From: Quercus robur
Lineage: Eukaryota > Streptophyta > Magnoliopsida > Fagales > Fagaceae
Reading direction: 5' to 3'
Assembly (NCBI RefSeq): GCF_932294415.1
Contig: NC_065544.1
Location: 12,561,351 to 12,625,350 of the forward strand
Length of the DNA stretch: 64,000 nt
Below are positions 36,160-48,249 of the stretch, in pieces. Below the pieces are notes generated by a model. That model did no database searches. It was given only the letters and a program-made list of their open reading frames with translations, and had not been told where the DNA came from. The translations under genes and the position numbers were made by a program. Within the stretch, counting starts at the first letter, position 1, and each line of letters begins with the position of its first letter.

Positions 36160-37140
36160 GAGAATGCTTTCTACAATGCTTCGAGGCAGATCAGTCAGAT
36201 CACTTATCAAATCTAAATCCAGCGAATCACCCATTTGTGTGTCAGCCAAAATGACCATATATAATGCAATGCCAACACAACCCATAAACAATTGAAAAAA
36301 TTAACTAAAAATAAACTGCTACACTGCTATTTTTTCCATCATATTCCACATTTCACAACAAAATTTTAAAAATGATGAAAAAAAAAAAAAAAAAAACCCA
36401 TGATTTTCATCTTAATGTATCTTCTGCTATTCCATCATTAGAATCTGAGGAGACAAAGACCCACAATTCAGCCTACAATTTGTTTGATATATCAACAATT
36501 GAAAAGAAAATTCATCAAGAGCACAAGAAGTTTGCCTGCCAAAAGCAAAATTTTTAACTGAGTCTCAATTCGTTTTCATTACAAGGAGCAGATTCAATCA
36601 TAGCACACCATTGGAGTCATTAAGTCCACAACTACTGTAGAACCTTTAAGTTATTGTGTTACAAACATAAGCCAGCCTACTGAATCTGAAAATAGACCAA
36701 GCAATACTATGAGGTAAAGTGGAAGACCAATTTGTGGACACAATACAGAATACAACAAAGGATGAAGTTCCAGTGTTTTTCAAATTCACTCAATCTGCGT
36801 TTTCATACATTATGACTCGAATTCCAATGTGCTGTTTTGTCACTGGATTATGAAACGCAAAAGGCTTCAAATTTCAACATTTTGATGTAAAAATGCAGTT
36901 CAATGCAGAGCAATATACAAGCAAGAACCTCTAACAAATTAGATTCCAAGTAACTCCTCGGATTTAAATTAATGCAATGATAATTTAGTACAAAAACCAA
37001 GGTCATATGTTGTTTATTCCTCAGCAAATCACTTACTTGTTTGGATAGTTTAGACGGTAATTGGGGCTCTTCCTCTTTTATTGAGCTATGGGCTGCTGGT
37101 TCTGGGCAAACTTTGTTGCATATGGCATACAAGTTAAATG
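36160..37140 (-). other. Possible exon fragments of an unidentified gene
   Basis: On the minus strand, 37130-37045 reads CNKVCPEPAAHSSIKEEE and ends at an AA|GTAAGTG donor. About 36540-36430 is open after a TTGGCAG acceptor. About 36260-36157 is open and ends SIVESILTRYQ before TAA. The composition is protein-like but I do not recognise the product, and no continuous gene model can be supported. Confidence 0.2.
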
Positions 37141-39660
37141 ATTTTTTGGCTTTTAAGTTTTAACTTCAACTAGTTGCATTGGGCGGAAAAATTTGAAAAT
37201 TTAATTTTTTTTTTTGTTAAGTGAAAAATGAAAATAGTAAATGGGACTTATAAGTATTAATCTCAAACTCTTTTTAAAATGATGTGATTATTTTCTAATA
37301 AAGTATAGTCAATACAATATAATAGATTTACTAAATTAAGCTATTTATATTTGTTATTTAAAAGCATTTTAAATTTTGTTAGTTTTTTTTTTTCTTTCCA
37401 AAGAAATATAATGCATTTTATAATCAATTATTATATAAAGCGAGATATTTTATAAATAATGTAATGTGTGGTTATTGGTTAGAATTTGTTTCAAGTACTC
37501 CTTACAAACTATTTATTCTCCAGAATCAATAGGCCTTAATTGGCCAAAAAATGAAACATATATAAATAAACTCATTACTTATATTAGAAAAAAATATAAG
37601 ACTTTAATAACGTTAAAAAAATGTAATTTTATGAAGAATTTACCAACATTATGTTGAGAATGTGACATAATTTTTTATAGAGTAGCTCTTCGTTCTACAC
37701 AAACCACTCCTCCCAAAGCATCAACCAAATGGACCAAACTAGACTGAAATGGAAGGAACTAGACTGAAATGGAAGGAACTAGACTGAGTGTACCGAATAA
37801 ACCTAAATAGAGCCAACTAGACCTAATAGACTGAAATGGACCGAATTAACCAAAGTGGATCGAAATGGACCAAATATTATTTATTGATGCTAAGTCTAAG
37901 ATTATTTATAGGTTATTTTCATCTATTAACATGTGAATAATACTAGTAATTAAATTCCAAATAAATCTTAATTAAAATTTTTAAATCTACTTAATATTAT
38001 AAATAATCTTTAGCATCACTAAAAAAAAAAAAAAATCTCACAATTAGAACCGTTTCCAGATTTCTGTTTCCTACACCTGACGTTAGTTGGATCAAAACAT
38101 GGTAATGCCCTCTACACATCCATAATTAGTAAAGAGATTTATATGCACTAAAATCATATCATATACTATATAATAAAAGTTGGGCTTAGAAGTTGCAATT
38201 GCACCAATTGACTTCACCAAATTATAGAAATTTTTTAGATTTTTAGATTTTAAGAAAAAATATATAATTTTTCTTCTACTATAATTTCTAAGTTGATAAA
38301 AATCTTAATTTGATTACAATCCAAATTCTTCATCTAATCTATCTAATCCTTATTTTTTTCGTGTAGTGTTGAAATAAAATTAGATTAACATTATTATTTT
38401 TATTTCTTAGGATATATTTCTTAAATTAAGGGATAGTATTTAACATACAAAAATTTAATTCAGATAAAATTTTATCATCTAAATTTTAGAATTTTAATTC
38501 TACTCTAACTAAAAGTCTATTTTAAAATTTTTCTAAATTTAAATCTCATCCCATGTTTTCATTGTTTTTATTTTCCTCAAGTTGCAACCTACATTTTATA
38601 TATTAATTATTATTATTAAATAAATAATATTTTATTAGAATATCAAGTTACAAAATTCTTGATTAAGGGATAAGATTTAACAAAAATTATAATTCTACCA
38701 GATGTAATCCATATCACAAAATTATGAATCATAAACATCGAGTTGGAGGCCTTCTTTCAATCAAACTTCTATATGATGTATCTAACACGTATATAATATA
38801 GGTGTGACATTGAATGAAATAATAAAACTTCAATCACGATGCTAGGTGAGTAATGAAAGCTTCAACGATGCTAATGGATGTGTGAATTTTATTTTCTTTT
38901 CAAGTTAGCCTTTTCTTAAAGTGGTTTTTATTTTATAATGAGACATTTTTATATAAAATTTTTCCTATTTCAATTTGATCTTTGCTTTTTTAACATAGGG
39001 TATACAAATTATTTTTTATTGATTTTACTCATTATACAAATTGTTGTTCACAAGAATAGCCCAAGAAAGGATGCACTTTCAGCATGCAAGACCTTGCCAA
39101 AAGGTATCACTACTCAATTCTCATCTTATGTTAATGTTAAAGGTGGTATTTTCAATTATCCATGAAAACTTATTACCAAAGTCATAACTCTTAATAACAA
39201 GCTTGCAGTTACGAGTGATTCAATTTTTGGCTATGATCTCCAAATTTCAGGTAACATACTACAAGTGTTGCAACCCTTCTCTATTTTTTCTTATATAATT
39301 GGTGTTGTTTCTATATAGATATGGAAGTGGGACACTACAATGCTTTGGGTTAGAATATTTGGTGCATTTATCAATGGTTTTACCTAAAGGGTTTGGATGC
39401 TTATTGTTCGTAGTTTGCTTCTTCATTTTGGTATTGAATGTGCCAATTAGGTAAATTAACCTTGATCTCTATCTTTAATTTTCATCGTACAAAATCACTT
39501 TGTTTTAGTTTCTAATATTTAGATTCGCATGTCTTAGTGCATTGTCATTTCTTTTTAGAAAATTAGAAAATTTAGGTAGATTTATGCTAAACATAAAGTT
39601 ACGGTGTTTCATAATAACTCTTAATAGAATTAAAATTCTAATCAATAACAACCGGAATTA
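37141..39660. other. Intergenic, very AT-rich; short minisatellite at 37735-37790
   Basis: Three copies of a 20-bp unit GAACTAGACTGAAATGGAAG-like lie at about 37735-37790, with degenerate copies to 37870. Otherwise no gene is seen. The stretch starting ATACTATATAATAAAAGTTG (38162) resembles a Helitron start but no 3' hairpin-CTRR end was confirmed. Confidence 0.5.
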
Positions 39661-39665
39661 TTTAT

Positions 39666-40431
39666 TGTGGGGCCCGATAGTTTATGGGCCAGGCCCATTT
39701 GCTCGTGGGGAGCCCGCAAGCCCAAGCTGAAAAAAGTCGTGGCCCAAGCTCAAAAGTATAAGGCCGAGGATGGCCCAGATATGCAGCCGAGGACGGTTTA
39801 GTCCTCGGCAAGCCTAAAGCTCCCTTGACAAAAGGGGTAAAAGAGAACTATAAGAACAAATCCATAAGAAGATCTAAAATATCTCAGGAAAGTTGTCCTT
39901 AATACCCTTCACTGATAAGACTTTACACCTAGCAGAACCTGATTTTTAGGCTTTATTAACCCTCCCCAACAATTCTGGGATTAGATTGACGGGACAAATA
40001 TCAGTCCTGGAAAAGTTGACCCTACACGTGGACGAGGGACAACAAACGTAGGCTAGTATAAAAGGTAAGGTAAACTAATTAGAGAGGGGGAGACCATCTC
40101 ACTTCCTAAAAAAAAAACTCCAGGAAGGAGAATGCCCGGATAATATATGTACACCACCACGAAAAACCCACTGCCGGGTAACCGGAGAAAGACATTAGTG
40201 CTCCTCGGACATGATCCGAGGAGTCCAATCCCTCAAGTTACAAAGCTGTGGGACTTGGATATCCAGGCTGAAGTCTTTTCTTATCTGAGTTCCCTAAAAT
40301 CCGGTTTGGACCAACGCCCTGTGACCAAACGCTAGCCTTTCAAGCCCACTCTCTACAAATTTTATTGTGAGGGATCCTTCACGTGCGAGCCCAATGTCAT
40401 CGTTGGGCCGTTTGGGAATCGTGTCCCTACA
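39666..40431 (+). repeat. 5' LTR of element 1
   Basis: TG...CA ended, 766 bp. It contains a 9-bp-arm hairpin CTCCTCGGA-CATGA-TCCGAGGAG (about 40201-40223) and repeated CCGAGGA/TCCTCGG octamers. TATA-like TATAAAAGG near 40057 would drive transcription. Confidence 0.95.
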
Positions 40432-40433
40432 AT

Positions 40434-40452
40434 TGGCGCCGTCTGTGGGAAG
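40434..40452 (+). other. Primer-binding site of element 1
   Basis: TGGCGCCGTCTGTGGGAA lies two bases after the LTR and ends of the form TGGCGCC match a tRNA 3' end (GGCGCCA). The tRNA species is not assigned. The same sequence occupies this place in element 2. Confidence 0.75.
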
Positions 40453-40690
40453 GCTTGCGCGTTGGCACAGGTGGTGCATGAGTCAACTCCCTAGCAAGCA
40501 GAGATTCGCGAGTTTTTCCCATTTCCGGCGACGTGCAGTTGTGGCTCTGACATAAGCTTCTGCTAGGGGCTACGCCTTGCACTGCTAACGGCGCGGGCAG
40601 CTCTAGGGGCTTCCGGCCTCAAGCCAACTCCCCCCTCCCTGGCCTAGGGGTTAACCTTCGAAAAATAAATGAGTATAGAGAAAAAATTAC

Positions 40691-40935
40691 TTAAAAAGAA
40701 ATCTTACAAGTTTTGGACAGAACCAAGGCCTTGTATGGTCCTCGGACCCAAGCCTATGGGGAAACCAAGTACAAAAAGGAAATCTTACAAGTTTTGGACA
40801 GAACCAAGGCCTTGTATGGTCCTCGGACCCAAGCCTATGGGGAAACCAAGTACAAAAAAGAAATCTTACAAGTTTTGGACAGAACCAAGGCCTTGTATGG
40901 TCCTCGGACCCAAGCCTATGGGGAAACCAAGTACA
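40691..40935 (+). repeat. Tandem array 1: three 81-bp units (63-bp core + 18-bp linker)
   Basis: Cores begin GTTTTGGACAGAACCAAGG at 40710, 40791 and 40872 and end GGGGAAACCAAGTAC. Linkers are AAAAAGGAAATCTTACAA-like. Because 81 is a multiple of three, long open frames run through, but they are by-products. Confidence 0.95.
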
Positions 40936-42218
40936 GAAAAGCACAATCGGAGTTCCCTGCTTCCCAGTCGACTGCTCGGATGGATTATTTAGAGATTATT
41001 AGCCTTGGACGGTATTCACGCGCTTATCACAGAATATTCAACTGTTATCCCGGTTAGTTTCCTAAGTTTGATTTACTATGAATTATCGATATAATGCCTG
41101 GTAGTATTGGTAAATTGGAGTTAGTTAGATTATGTTTCAAGCTATTTTGCTCTAAATATTCTTGAAGAAACACACGCATAGGGCACACCCATTCACAAAG
41201 TAGTGTTGTCAAAGGAACAGTATCCAAAACAAGTAAAGAAATTTCCATTTTTACTAAAACAAAGAAATAGTACAGCGTACAATGAAAAGCTGGAATCAGT
41301 TTGTGTCAAAGCTCACTACATAACCAAAAAGAAAGGAAGATACAAGAGAATAAGATAAAGCCGAGGAAGTAGATCAGAGGAGAGGTTGGCTACAGCTCCA
41401 AGACCTTGTTCTTCCTCAATGCTTTCACATGCCCACAACTCAAACAGCAAAAGAGACCCAACTTGAGCCTGACACCGCTGAAGGAAAGGTGCAGGGAGTT
41501 GGAAGTTGAGGGGTTTTCTCTAAATATTCGCCTACCACAAGGCAAAGGCGCTGATGGCGGAGAATCTTTCTTCTGACACACCAAAATTCTGGCATGAACA
41601 GAACCTGCTTCGGATTTTGACTAAAAGAGAGAGAGACACCCTTTCCCCTCGGTCGAAATGGAGTATTCCCCTGAATTTATGCTTCCTGTGCCCATACCTT
41701 ACTATTTTGAGTCTCATGAGGACACGGCGCTTCTGTGGCGGAGAGAGTTCTTCCTTTCCAACCTTCGCCTCAAACATGTTATGTTAAGGGAGGACAGCAC
41801 TGAATATAGGAATTGTGATTTGGGAGGAAACTGAAGGAGCTGTGTGTATATAAAGCAACTCTTTCTCCCTCCTATTTATTTGAAAAGACAAGGTGGTGGC
41901 AGTCAACTCACGCAGCGTCCCAAGGAACGCTACAGACAAAATGGCTCTGGCCCAACTTCCAACGTCAACTGCAACCACAAGATTAAAGGAGCCTTGTAAA
42001 GGCGCACCTCGAACACTGGGACATCAGAAAGTGCCGCGTGGCCGGAGATTGCATAAATACCTCTTAATTCGTGGGCCTAGTGAATTCGCGGCCCAGGCCC
42101 GTTCTGCATAAGGGCCCAGGGACTATGGCCCACGCCGAGGAATAGCCGCTGCCGAGGGCAACCTCCTGCTCGGCACCTCGTGATATACCTGAAGAAAGGG
42201 AGAAATTGAACTCAAAAA

Positions 42219-42640
42219 GTTTTGGACAGAACCAAGGTATTGCATGGTCCTCGGACCCAAGCCTATGGGGAAACCAAGTACTCTAAAAAGTTTTGGACAG
42301 AACCAAGGCATTGCATGGTCCGAGGACCCAAGCCTATGGGGAAACCAAGTACTCTAAAAAGTTTTGGACAGAACCAAGGCATTGCATGGTCCTCGGACCC
42401 AAGCCTATGGGGAAACCAAGTACTCTAAAAAGTTTTGGACAGAACCAAGGCATTGCATGGTCCTCGGACCCAAGCCTATGGGGAAACCAAGTACTCTAAA
42501 AAGTTTTGGACAGAACCAAGGCATTGCATGGTCTTCGGACCCAAGCCTATGGGGAAACCAAGTACTCTAAAAAGTTTTGGACAGAACCAAGGCATTGCAT
42601 GGTCCTCGGACTCAAGCCTATGAGGAAACCAAGTACTCGG
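42219..42640 (+). repeat. Tandem array 2: six 71-bp units (63-bp core + 8-bp linker)
   Basis: Cores begin at 42219, 42290, 42361, 42432, 42503 and 42574 with linker TCTAAAAA. The second core has GGTCCGAGGACC where the others have GGTCCTCGGACC or a close variant. Confidence 0.95.
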
Positions 42641-44228
42641 ACGGTAAAGTCCTCGGCTCAAATACTGTAAAATGTTAAGGCCAGTATGTTAAGATGGCAA
42701 AATGACCCCCTATTCAATAGCCTAAGGAAACTGTTCGTTTTGCGGATGACATGTCCTCGGATAGTTATTCCTTACACCGTATCGAATACTCAGTTCTCAT
42801 CTTGGCTAATTTTGAGGTAAGTGTCGTCCCTCCCTGGTCGGCATTGCTATGTCAAGTAATTCTGTTAAAGTTATGGTGGATTCTTTTTATTAGCAAATAT
42901 TTTGGCCTTAGTTGTCATTGATTCAAATGCTATACTATTGTGCCGAGCAGTGTTTGCAAATTTATTAAAACATATAAACAGAACATGCGAAGTAGAATAA
43001 CAATAACTTTTATTAATATGAAAAACTATTACAACGTACAAAGAAGGGCTTAAACAAGCCTATACAAAAAAAAAAAAAAAAAAAGAATTGCTAAAGCAAC
43101 AATAGCATCCGCAATTCAGATCAGTAAACGGTCAAGTGTCTCTTAAACTCGCCTTCAAAGTCTCTCCAATCTCTGCCTCAATACTGCTCATATCAGGAGA
43201 AGAACCTTCTTTAGAAAAAGATGAAGGAGAAGGAAGAAGAATTGGAACACATGGAAGCACTTCAGCAAGCTCTTGTCAGCAAGGAGCGCAAAGGAAAAAG
43301 AAGATGGAGGACATGAGCAGAAGATGGAGGAGATGAATGAAGAAGATGGAGGACATGAGTAAGAAAGAGGAGAAGAAGAGAGAAGAGATGACAAGAAAGA
43401 GAAAGGAGCAAAAGAGGGAAAAGAAAAAGCACCAGGATGGATCTGGTGGTGGAAAGAAGAAGAAAGAGAGGCAAAGGGGGGCGCCAGTGAACGAAGAGAG
43501 GAAGAAGCAGGGGCACTTGGTCCCTGCCCCACTCCTGACTCCTGACACGCTGGCGCCATGTTAGATATGCTCGTGAGAGAGCGGATGGTGGTGATAATAG
43601 ATGTTTTTGACTCAGTCACACCGAAAGTGAGATGTGGCGAGTTCCTGCTTCGGATTTTGGCTAAAAGGAAGGGGAGACAAATCTTGAGTCTCCGCCATCC
43701 TTGCCCTGACCGAGCCATCTCAAGCTTTATTAGGACATGGCGTTCCTGGGAAAGGAATGGTTTATTCATGGCTGACTACTATGGTGAACGTATTATTGGA
43801 TAGGGTATAACCAGAGGGAAGAAGTGAACTCTGGGAAAGGCCTGGGGGATTCAGATATGAGAGAATCACCTTTTGTCTTCTCTCTTTATATAAGGGACGA
43901 AGAAAAGGGTGCATAGCACGTTCAGATCCCCAGGGAAACTTACAAATAAGAATGCGCCGTTTCGTTCTCCCACACCATCAATAACCGTCAGATCTGGGAG
44001 GCCTCGTAAAGGGAGGATATTAAAGACGCGCCTTGAATACCCAAACGACATAAGGGCAACGTGCGTAAATTAAGGGGAACAGCTCGTAGACCGGTACATT
44101 CCTTGGGCATGTGAAGAGTTACCCGCGTCCTTCAAGGGCTGAAATGAATGAGCCACAATAAAGGCTCAGCATTACCAAAACCCACCTTTCCAACCAAGAT
44201 GTTGGACAGCAGGGTTTTGAGGGGCTAT

Positions 44229-44994
44229 TGTGGGGCCCGATAGTTTATGGGCCAGGCCCATTTGCTCGTGGGGAGCCCGCAAGCCCAAGCTGAAAAAAGT
44301 CGTGGCCCAAGCTCAAAAGTATAAGGCCGAGGATGGCCCAGATATGCAGCCGAGGACGGTTTAGTCCTCGGCAAGCCTAAAGCTCCCTTGACAAAAGGGG
44401 TAAAAGAGAACTATAAGAACAAATCCATAAGAAGATCTAAAATATCTCAGGAAAGTTGTCCTTAATACCCTTCACTGATAAGACTTTACACCTAACAGAA
44501 CCTGATTTTTAGGCTTTATTAACCCTCCCCAACAATTCTGGGATTAGATTGACGGGACAAATATCAGTCCTGGAAAAGTTGACCCTACACGTGGACGAGG
44601 GACAACAAACGTAGGCTAGTATAAAAGGTAAGGTAAACTAATTAGAGAGGGGGAGACCATCTCACTTCCTAAAAAAAAAACTCCAGGAAGGAGAATGCCC
44701 GGATAATATATGTACACCACCACGAAAAACCCACCGCCGAGTAACTGGAGAAAGACATTAGTGCTCCTCGGACATGATCCGAGGAGTCCAATCCCTCAAG
44801 TTACAAAGCTGTGGGACTTGGATATCCAGGCTGAAGTCTTTTCTTATCTGAGTTCCCTAAAATCCGGTTTGGACCAACGCACTGTGACCAAACGCTAGCC
44901 TTTCAAGCCCACTCTCTACAAATTTTATTGTGAGGGATCCTTCACGTGCGAGCCCAACGTCATCGTTGGGCCGTTTGGGAATCGTGTCCCTACA
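44229..44994 (+). repeat. 3' LTR of element 1
   Basis: Same 766-bp length as the 5' LTR. By eye it differs at about six substitutions, four of them in the last 260 bp. Preceded by the polypurine-like tract at 44214-44228. Confidence 0.95.
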
Positions 44995-45109
44995 TTTATG
45001 ATTCCCCCTCTTTTTTAATCCACGTGTCATGTTGATTAGGTTTTTTACATATAATAATTTCATGTAGTTTGAAATACTCTCTATGGCTTAACTTTCAAAT
45101 TTGTTTATA

Positions 45110-47085
45110 AGAAGTTTTTGCTATTGGACTCATTCTAATGCTACTAAAAAACCTTTCATACTTATTCATGGCATTTAATTGGTTAATATGGTGAGATGGA
45201 TTTTTTTTTTCTTCTCATGTATGCCAATTGGTTTTTGTTTTGTTTTATATTATATTATCTATAAATAAAAAGAGCAAATGCCTTGAAGTTATAGTATTTT
45301 TGGTTTGTTCAACTTGCATTATTTCACTGGCCGCTTTTTTTTTTTTTTTGAATGCGTAAAGCTACAGTAGTTTTGCTACATTATTTTTGGTTTGTTCAAT
45401 TCGTAATATTTCACAAAATTATTTTCAACCGGCTTTGGAATAGTGTTTTGGTTTAGTCAAGTTTTTGGACACATTCTAATGCTACTAAAAAACCTTTCAT
45501 ACTTATTCGAGGCATTTGGCCAATTGGGTGAGATGAAATTTTTTTTTCTTCTCATGTACACCAATTTGTTTTTGTTTTGTATTATGTTATATTATCTATA
45601 TATAAAAAGATCAAATGCCTTGAAGTTACAATATTTTTGGTTTGTTCAACTTGCATTGTTTCATTGGCTGTTTTTTTTTTTTTTTTTTGAATGCATAAAG
45701 CTACAGTAATTTTGCTACATTATTTTTTGTTTGTTCAATTTGCAATGTTTCACAAAATAATAAAATATTAGCACAACAAATTGGCACGATATTTTCAATT
45801 TTTTTGAGAAGTTAATTTCTTATAGGTCAAAATAAAATAATAAAATATCATATTGGAAACAACCACAACTAAAAATAAAGTTATTGTGCAAAAAAAGTGC
45901 TACATTCACAACATTTTTCACAACACTTTCATAATAAACCATCGGTGGTAAATTGTTATTAATTATAATTTAATCTTACTAATGAAATCACTTTTTTGCC
46001 ACCAATAACAACTTGCAACAATATGCTATTTATAATTTGTTATGAAAATGTAATTAAAATAACATTTCTTTTGTGAAAGACATTTTGTTGTCATCACAAT
46101 ATTTTCAAAATTGCTGAGTAATCAATTCTTTATTAGTCAAAATAAAATATAACAAAATTATAAAGTTATTATGAAAATGTTGTGCCATTTTGTTGTGTTT
46201 CTAGACATTTTTTATTGGTTTAGTCAATGTTGTTGAGCCAAAATTCACTGTTTTATATACAATTTTCTTGGGTTGACTTTTTGTATTTTTTTTTCTTTAC
46301 GCACCATTTTAAGTAAAAAAAACATAGTTTTACAAAAAAAAGAAAGAAAAGAAAACTAGGATAAAAACATTTTTCATCCTTTATGTTGGGGGTAGTTACA
46401 ATTCTGGCTTTAACTTTAAAATCAAGCAATTTTTCACTTAATATTTTGGAAAAGAGCAAATATGGCATACTGAGATTCTCTTAGTTAAACCCTAATGAAA
46501 ACTTATTATTCTTAAAATATTTTATTTTATAATGTCTAAAATATTCCCACTAAATTTTGGAATTTATTGTATAATGTCTAAAATATTCCCACTAAATTTT
46601 AACATTCCAAAAATTTTATTAACGTATCTTGAGGTTTTGATGGTAGCAATGCTTGGAAAGTTGGAATGATAATATAAAATGTTTTATTTGTTATCTAAAG
46701 AATGTTGTTGTGGGAGGGTTTCTCGTCTCGGCCCCCAATTAGCAGGTATTGTCCGCTTTGGCTATACCTCACAGTTTTGCTCAATCCCACATCGAGGAGA
46801 GACGCCTCCCACATGTGCCTTATAAGCTTGAGCCCAAGACACATGTGTACCACTACTACACCTTTTAGTGTGGGAGGGTTTCTCGTCTTTAAATTTTTGA
46901 AACTTATAATTTATTTAATGGAAAATTTGATGCAACACACGCCTTTTGTTATTTTTTTTTTCCTTTTCTTAGCAGAACTCAGTTGCTTATTATTTGAAGA
47001 TGATGATAATCGTTGTCATTCTCAGAAGTTTTTATTGAGTGGATATATTGCCTTTAGCAAATAGGTACTAAAAAACTATTATAGT
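45110..47085. repeat. Duplicated block X1 (matches 51110-53085)
   Basis: Both blocks have two ~330-bp tandem subunits, each with ATTCTAATGCTACTAAAAAACC, GAGCAAATGCCTTGAAG-like and TACAGTAGTTTTGCTACATT, then a common right part ending GGATATATTGCCTTTAGCA. No coding sequence. The blocks flank the UGT copy B segment on both sides. Confidence 0.82.
46710..46888. mobile_element. Unclassified ~160-bp insertion in block X1 with 19-bp direct repeats
   Basis: GTGGGAGGGTTTCTCGTCT occurs exactly at 46710-46728 and 46870-46888. Block X2 has no counterpart to the sequence between them (about 52870-52895 joins directly). The insert is GC-richer and contains TATTGTCCGCTTTGG and CATGTGCCTTATAAGCTTGAG. A retroposon with long TSDs or an LTR-like fragment are both possible. 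Confidence 0.5.
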
Positions 47086-48249
47086 AAAATAGATATTTAT
47101 ATGTTAAATTGCTATTCTAATTTTGTGTATAATCAAAATTCTTATACGAATGAGATTAACTTAAAGTCAAGGTCTTCAAAAGAGCTTTTAGAAACGATAT
47201 GTTTGACACTATTAGAAAAGTGCTTTAAGTGCATATTTAGCATTGTTGTAGGAAGTAAATTTTAACTATAATATTTCAGTAGTAGAGCTTTTGTGAAATA
47301 AAGCTTTAGCAATCAAAATGCTGATAAAGATTTTGAACCAATATCTTATGGACATCATTAGGTATTAGGAATCGTATAGCCAACCACTTCATGTCTGAAG
47401 GAACAACATTTTAAAGTCGCTAAAATAGAGGAAAAAAGAAAAAAGGAATAGATGACAAGCGGCCTACATTAATAACAAAATAACAAAACACGTTGGCTGC
47501 TTGTTTGCCCATTGCCTGATATGGGTTACAAACTTACAAAATATATGCCCTGTTTATTCCATTGTGAAAGATTTTCAGACGCTACTAATTAAGGTACCAT
47601 GGATGAATGTCTCTCCCTGCCGTTACTGCAATAGTGTATCTACAATCTGTTCGGATAATTATCTTGCTAAAGCCTTTGGAAATTGCTTGGTACAATTCTC
47701 TAGTTGCTAGGATGATGTTGTGAAAGTATGAAGAAAGCACACACGTTGCTCTCTTAGATGAAACAGAAATTAAATTGTTAGCTTCTGTTAATAAATCTTA
47801 AATCCACGAGGGATTTCTTAATCCACAAGGTGATAATTTTATGGAATCCACCAAAGAAAGAAATAGACAAAGTCTGAATTTTATTAATCTAAAAACTGAA
47901 TTGCTTTTGGAGGTTACAATGTGTTTAATCAGTAAAAAAAAAAACCTAAGGCGGCTAGGAAAACCCCCAAAACCCTATTTTGACTAAACAACATTAAAAA
48001 CACCTAAAAATGAGGAAATAAATATCCTAAACCTAAAATAACAAAAATTACATAAAAAAACTAAAATTAATAAATTACAAAAATCAAATTATAAATTTTT
48101 CCCTACATCATAGTAGGTTTACAGATCTTGTTTTTCAAGCTTTGCTAATATGGCATACTCTGAAAAGCTCCTTCCATCTATGCTTTATTTTTATTTTTTG
48201 ATTAAAAAGTGAAGGTAGTCAAAACATTAACTAGGTCCACCTTGAGTTA

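Larger units (their letters stand above)
39666..44994 (+). mobile_element. Non-autonomous LTR retrotransposon 1 (LARD-like), complete, 5-bp TSD TTTAT
   Basis: Two 766-bp LTRs (39666-40431, 44229-44994) start TGTGGGGCCC and end CCCTACA, with only about six differences. TTTAT flanks both sides (39661-39665, 44995-44999). A primer-binding-like TGGCGCCGTCTGTGGGAA follows the 5' LTR and a purine-rich TTTTGAGGGGCTAT precedes the 3' LTR. The 3.8-kb interior has no gag, protease, RT or integrase; it holds two tandem arrays and a purine-rich region. It must have been mobilised by another element's proteins. Confidence 0.95.

Noticed and set aside
38155-39660. Possible Helitron starting near 38160
   Set aside because: The 5' end resembles Helitron starts, but no hairpin plus CTRR 3' end or Rep/helicase sequence was found.
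40691-42640. CRISPR-like arrays of repeats and short spacers
   Set aside because: The regular core-linker pattern lies inside an LTR retrotransposon of a plant genome. Linkers are identical within each array, so they are not spacers.
43188-43769. 193-codon minus-strand frame in LTR element 1
   Set aside because: It is the complement of a purine-rich low-complexity stretch (Ser/Leu/Phe-rich product) and has no recognisable domain.
46710-46888. Cassandra-type TRIM carrying a 5S rRNA segment
   Set aside because: The insert does not contain recognisable 5S rRNA internal promoter sequence.
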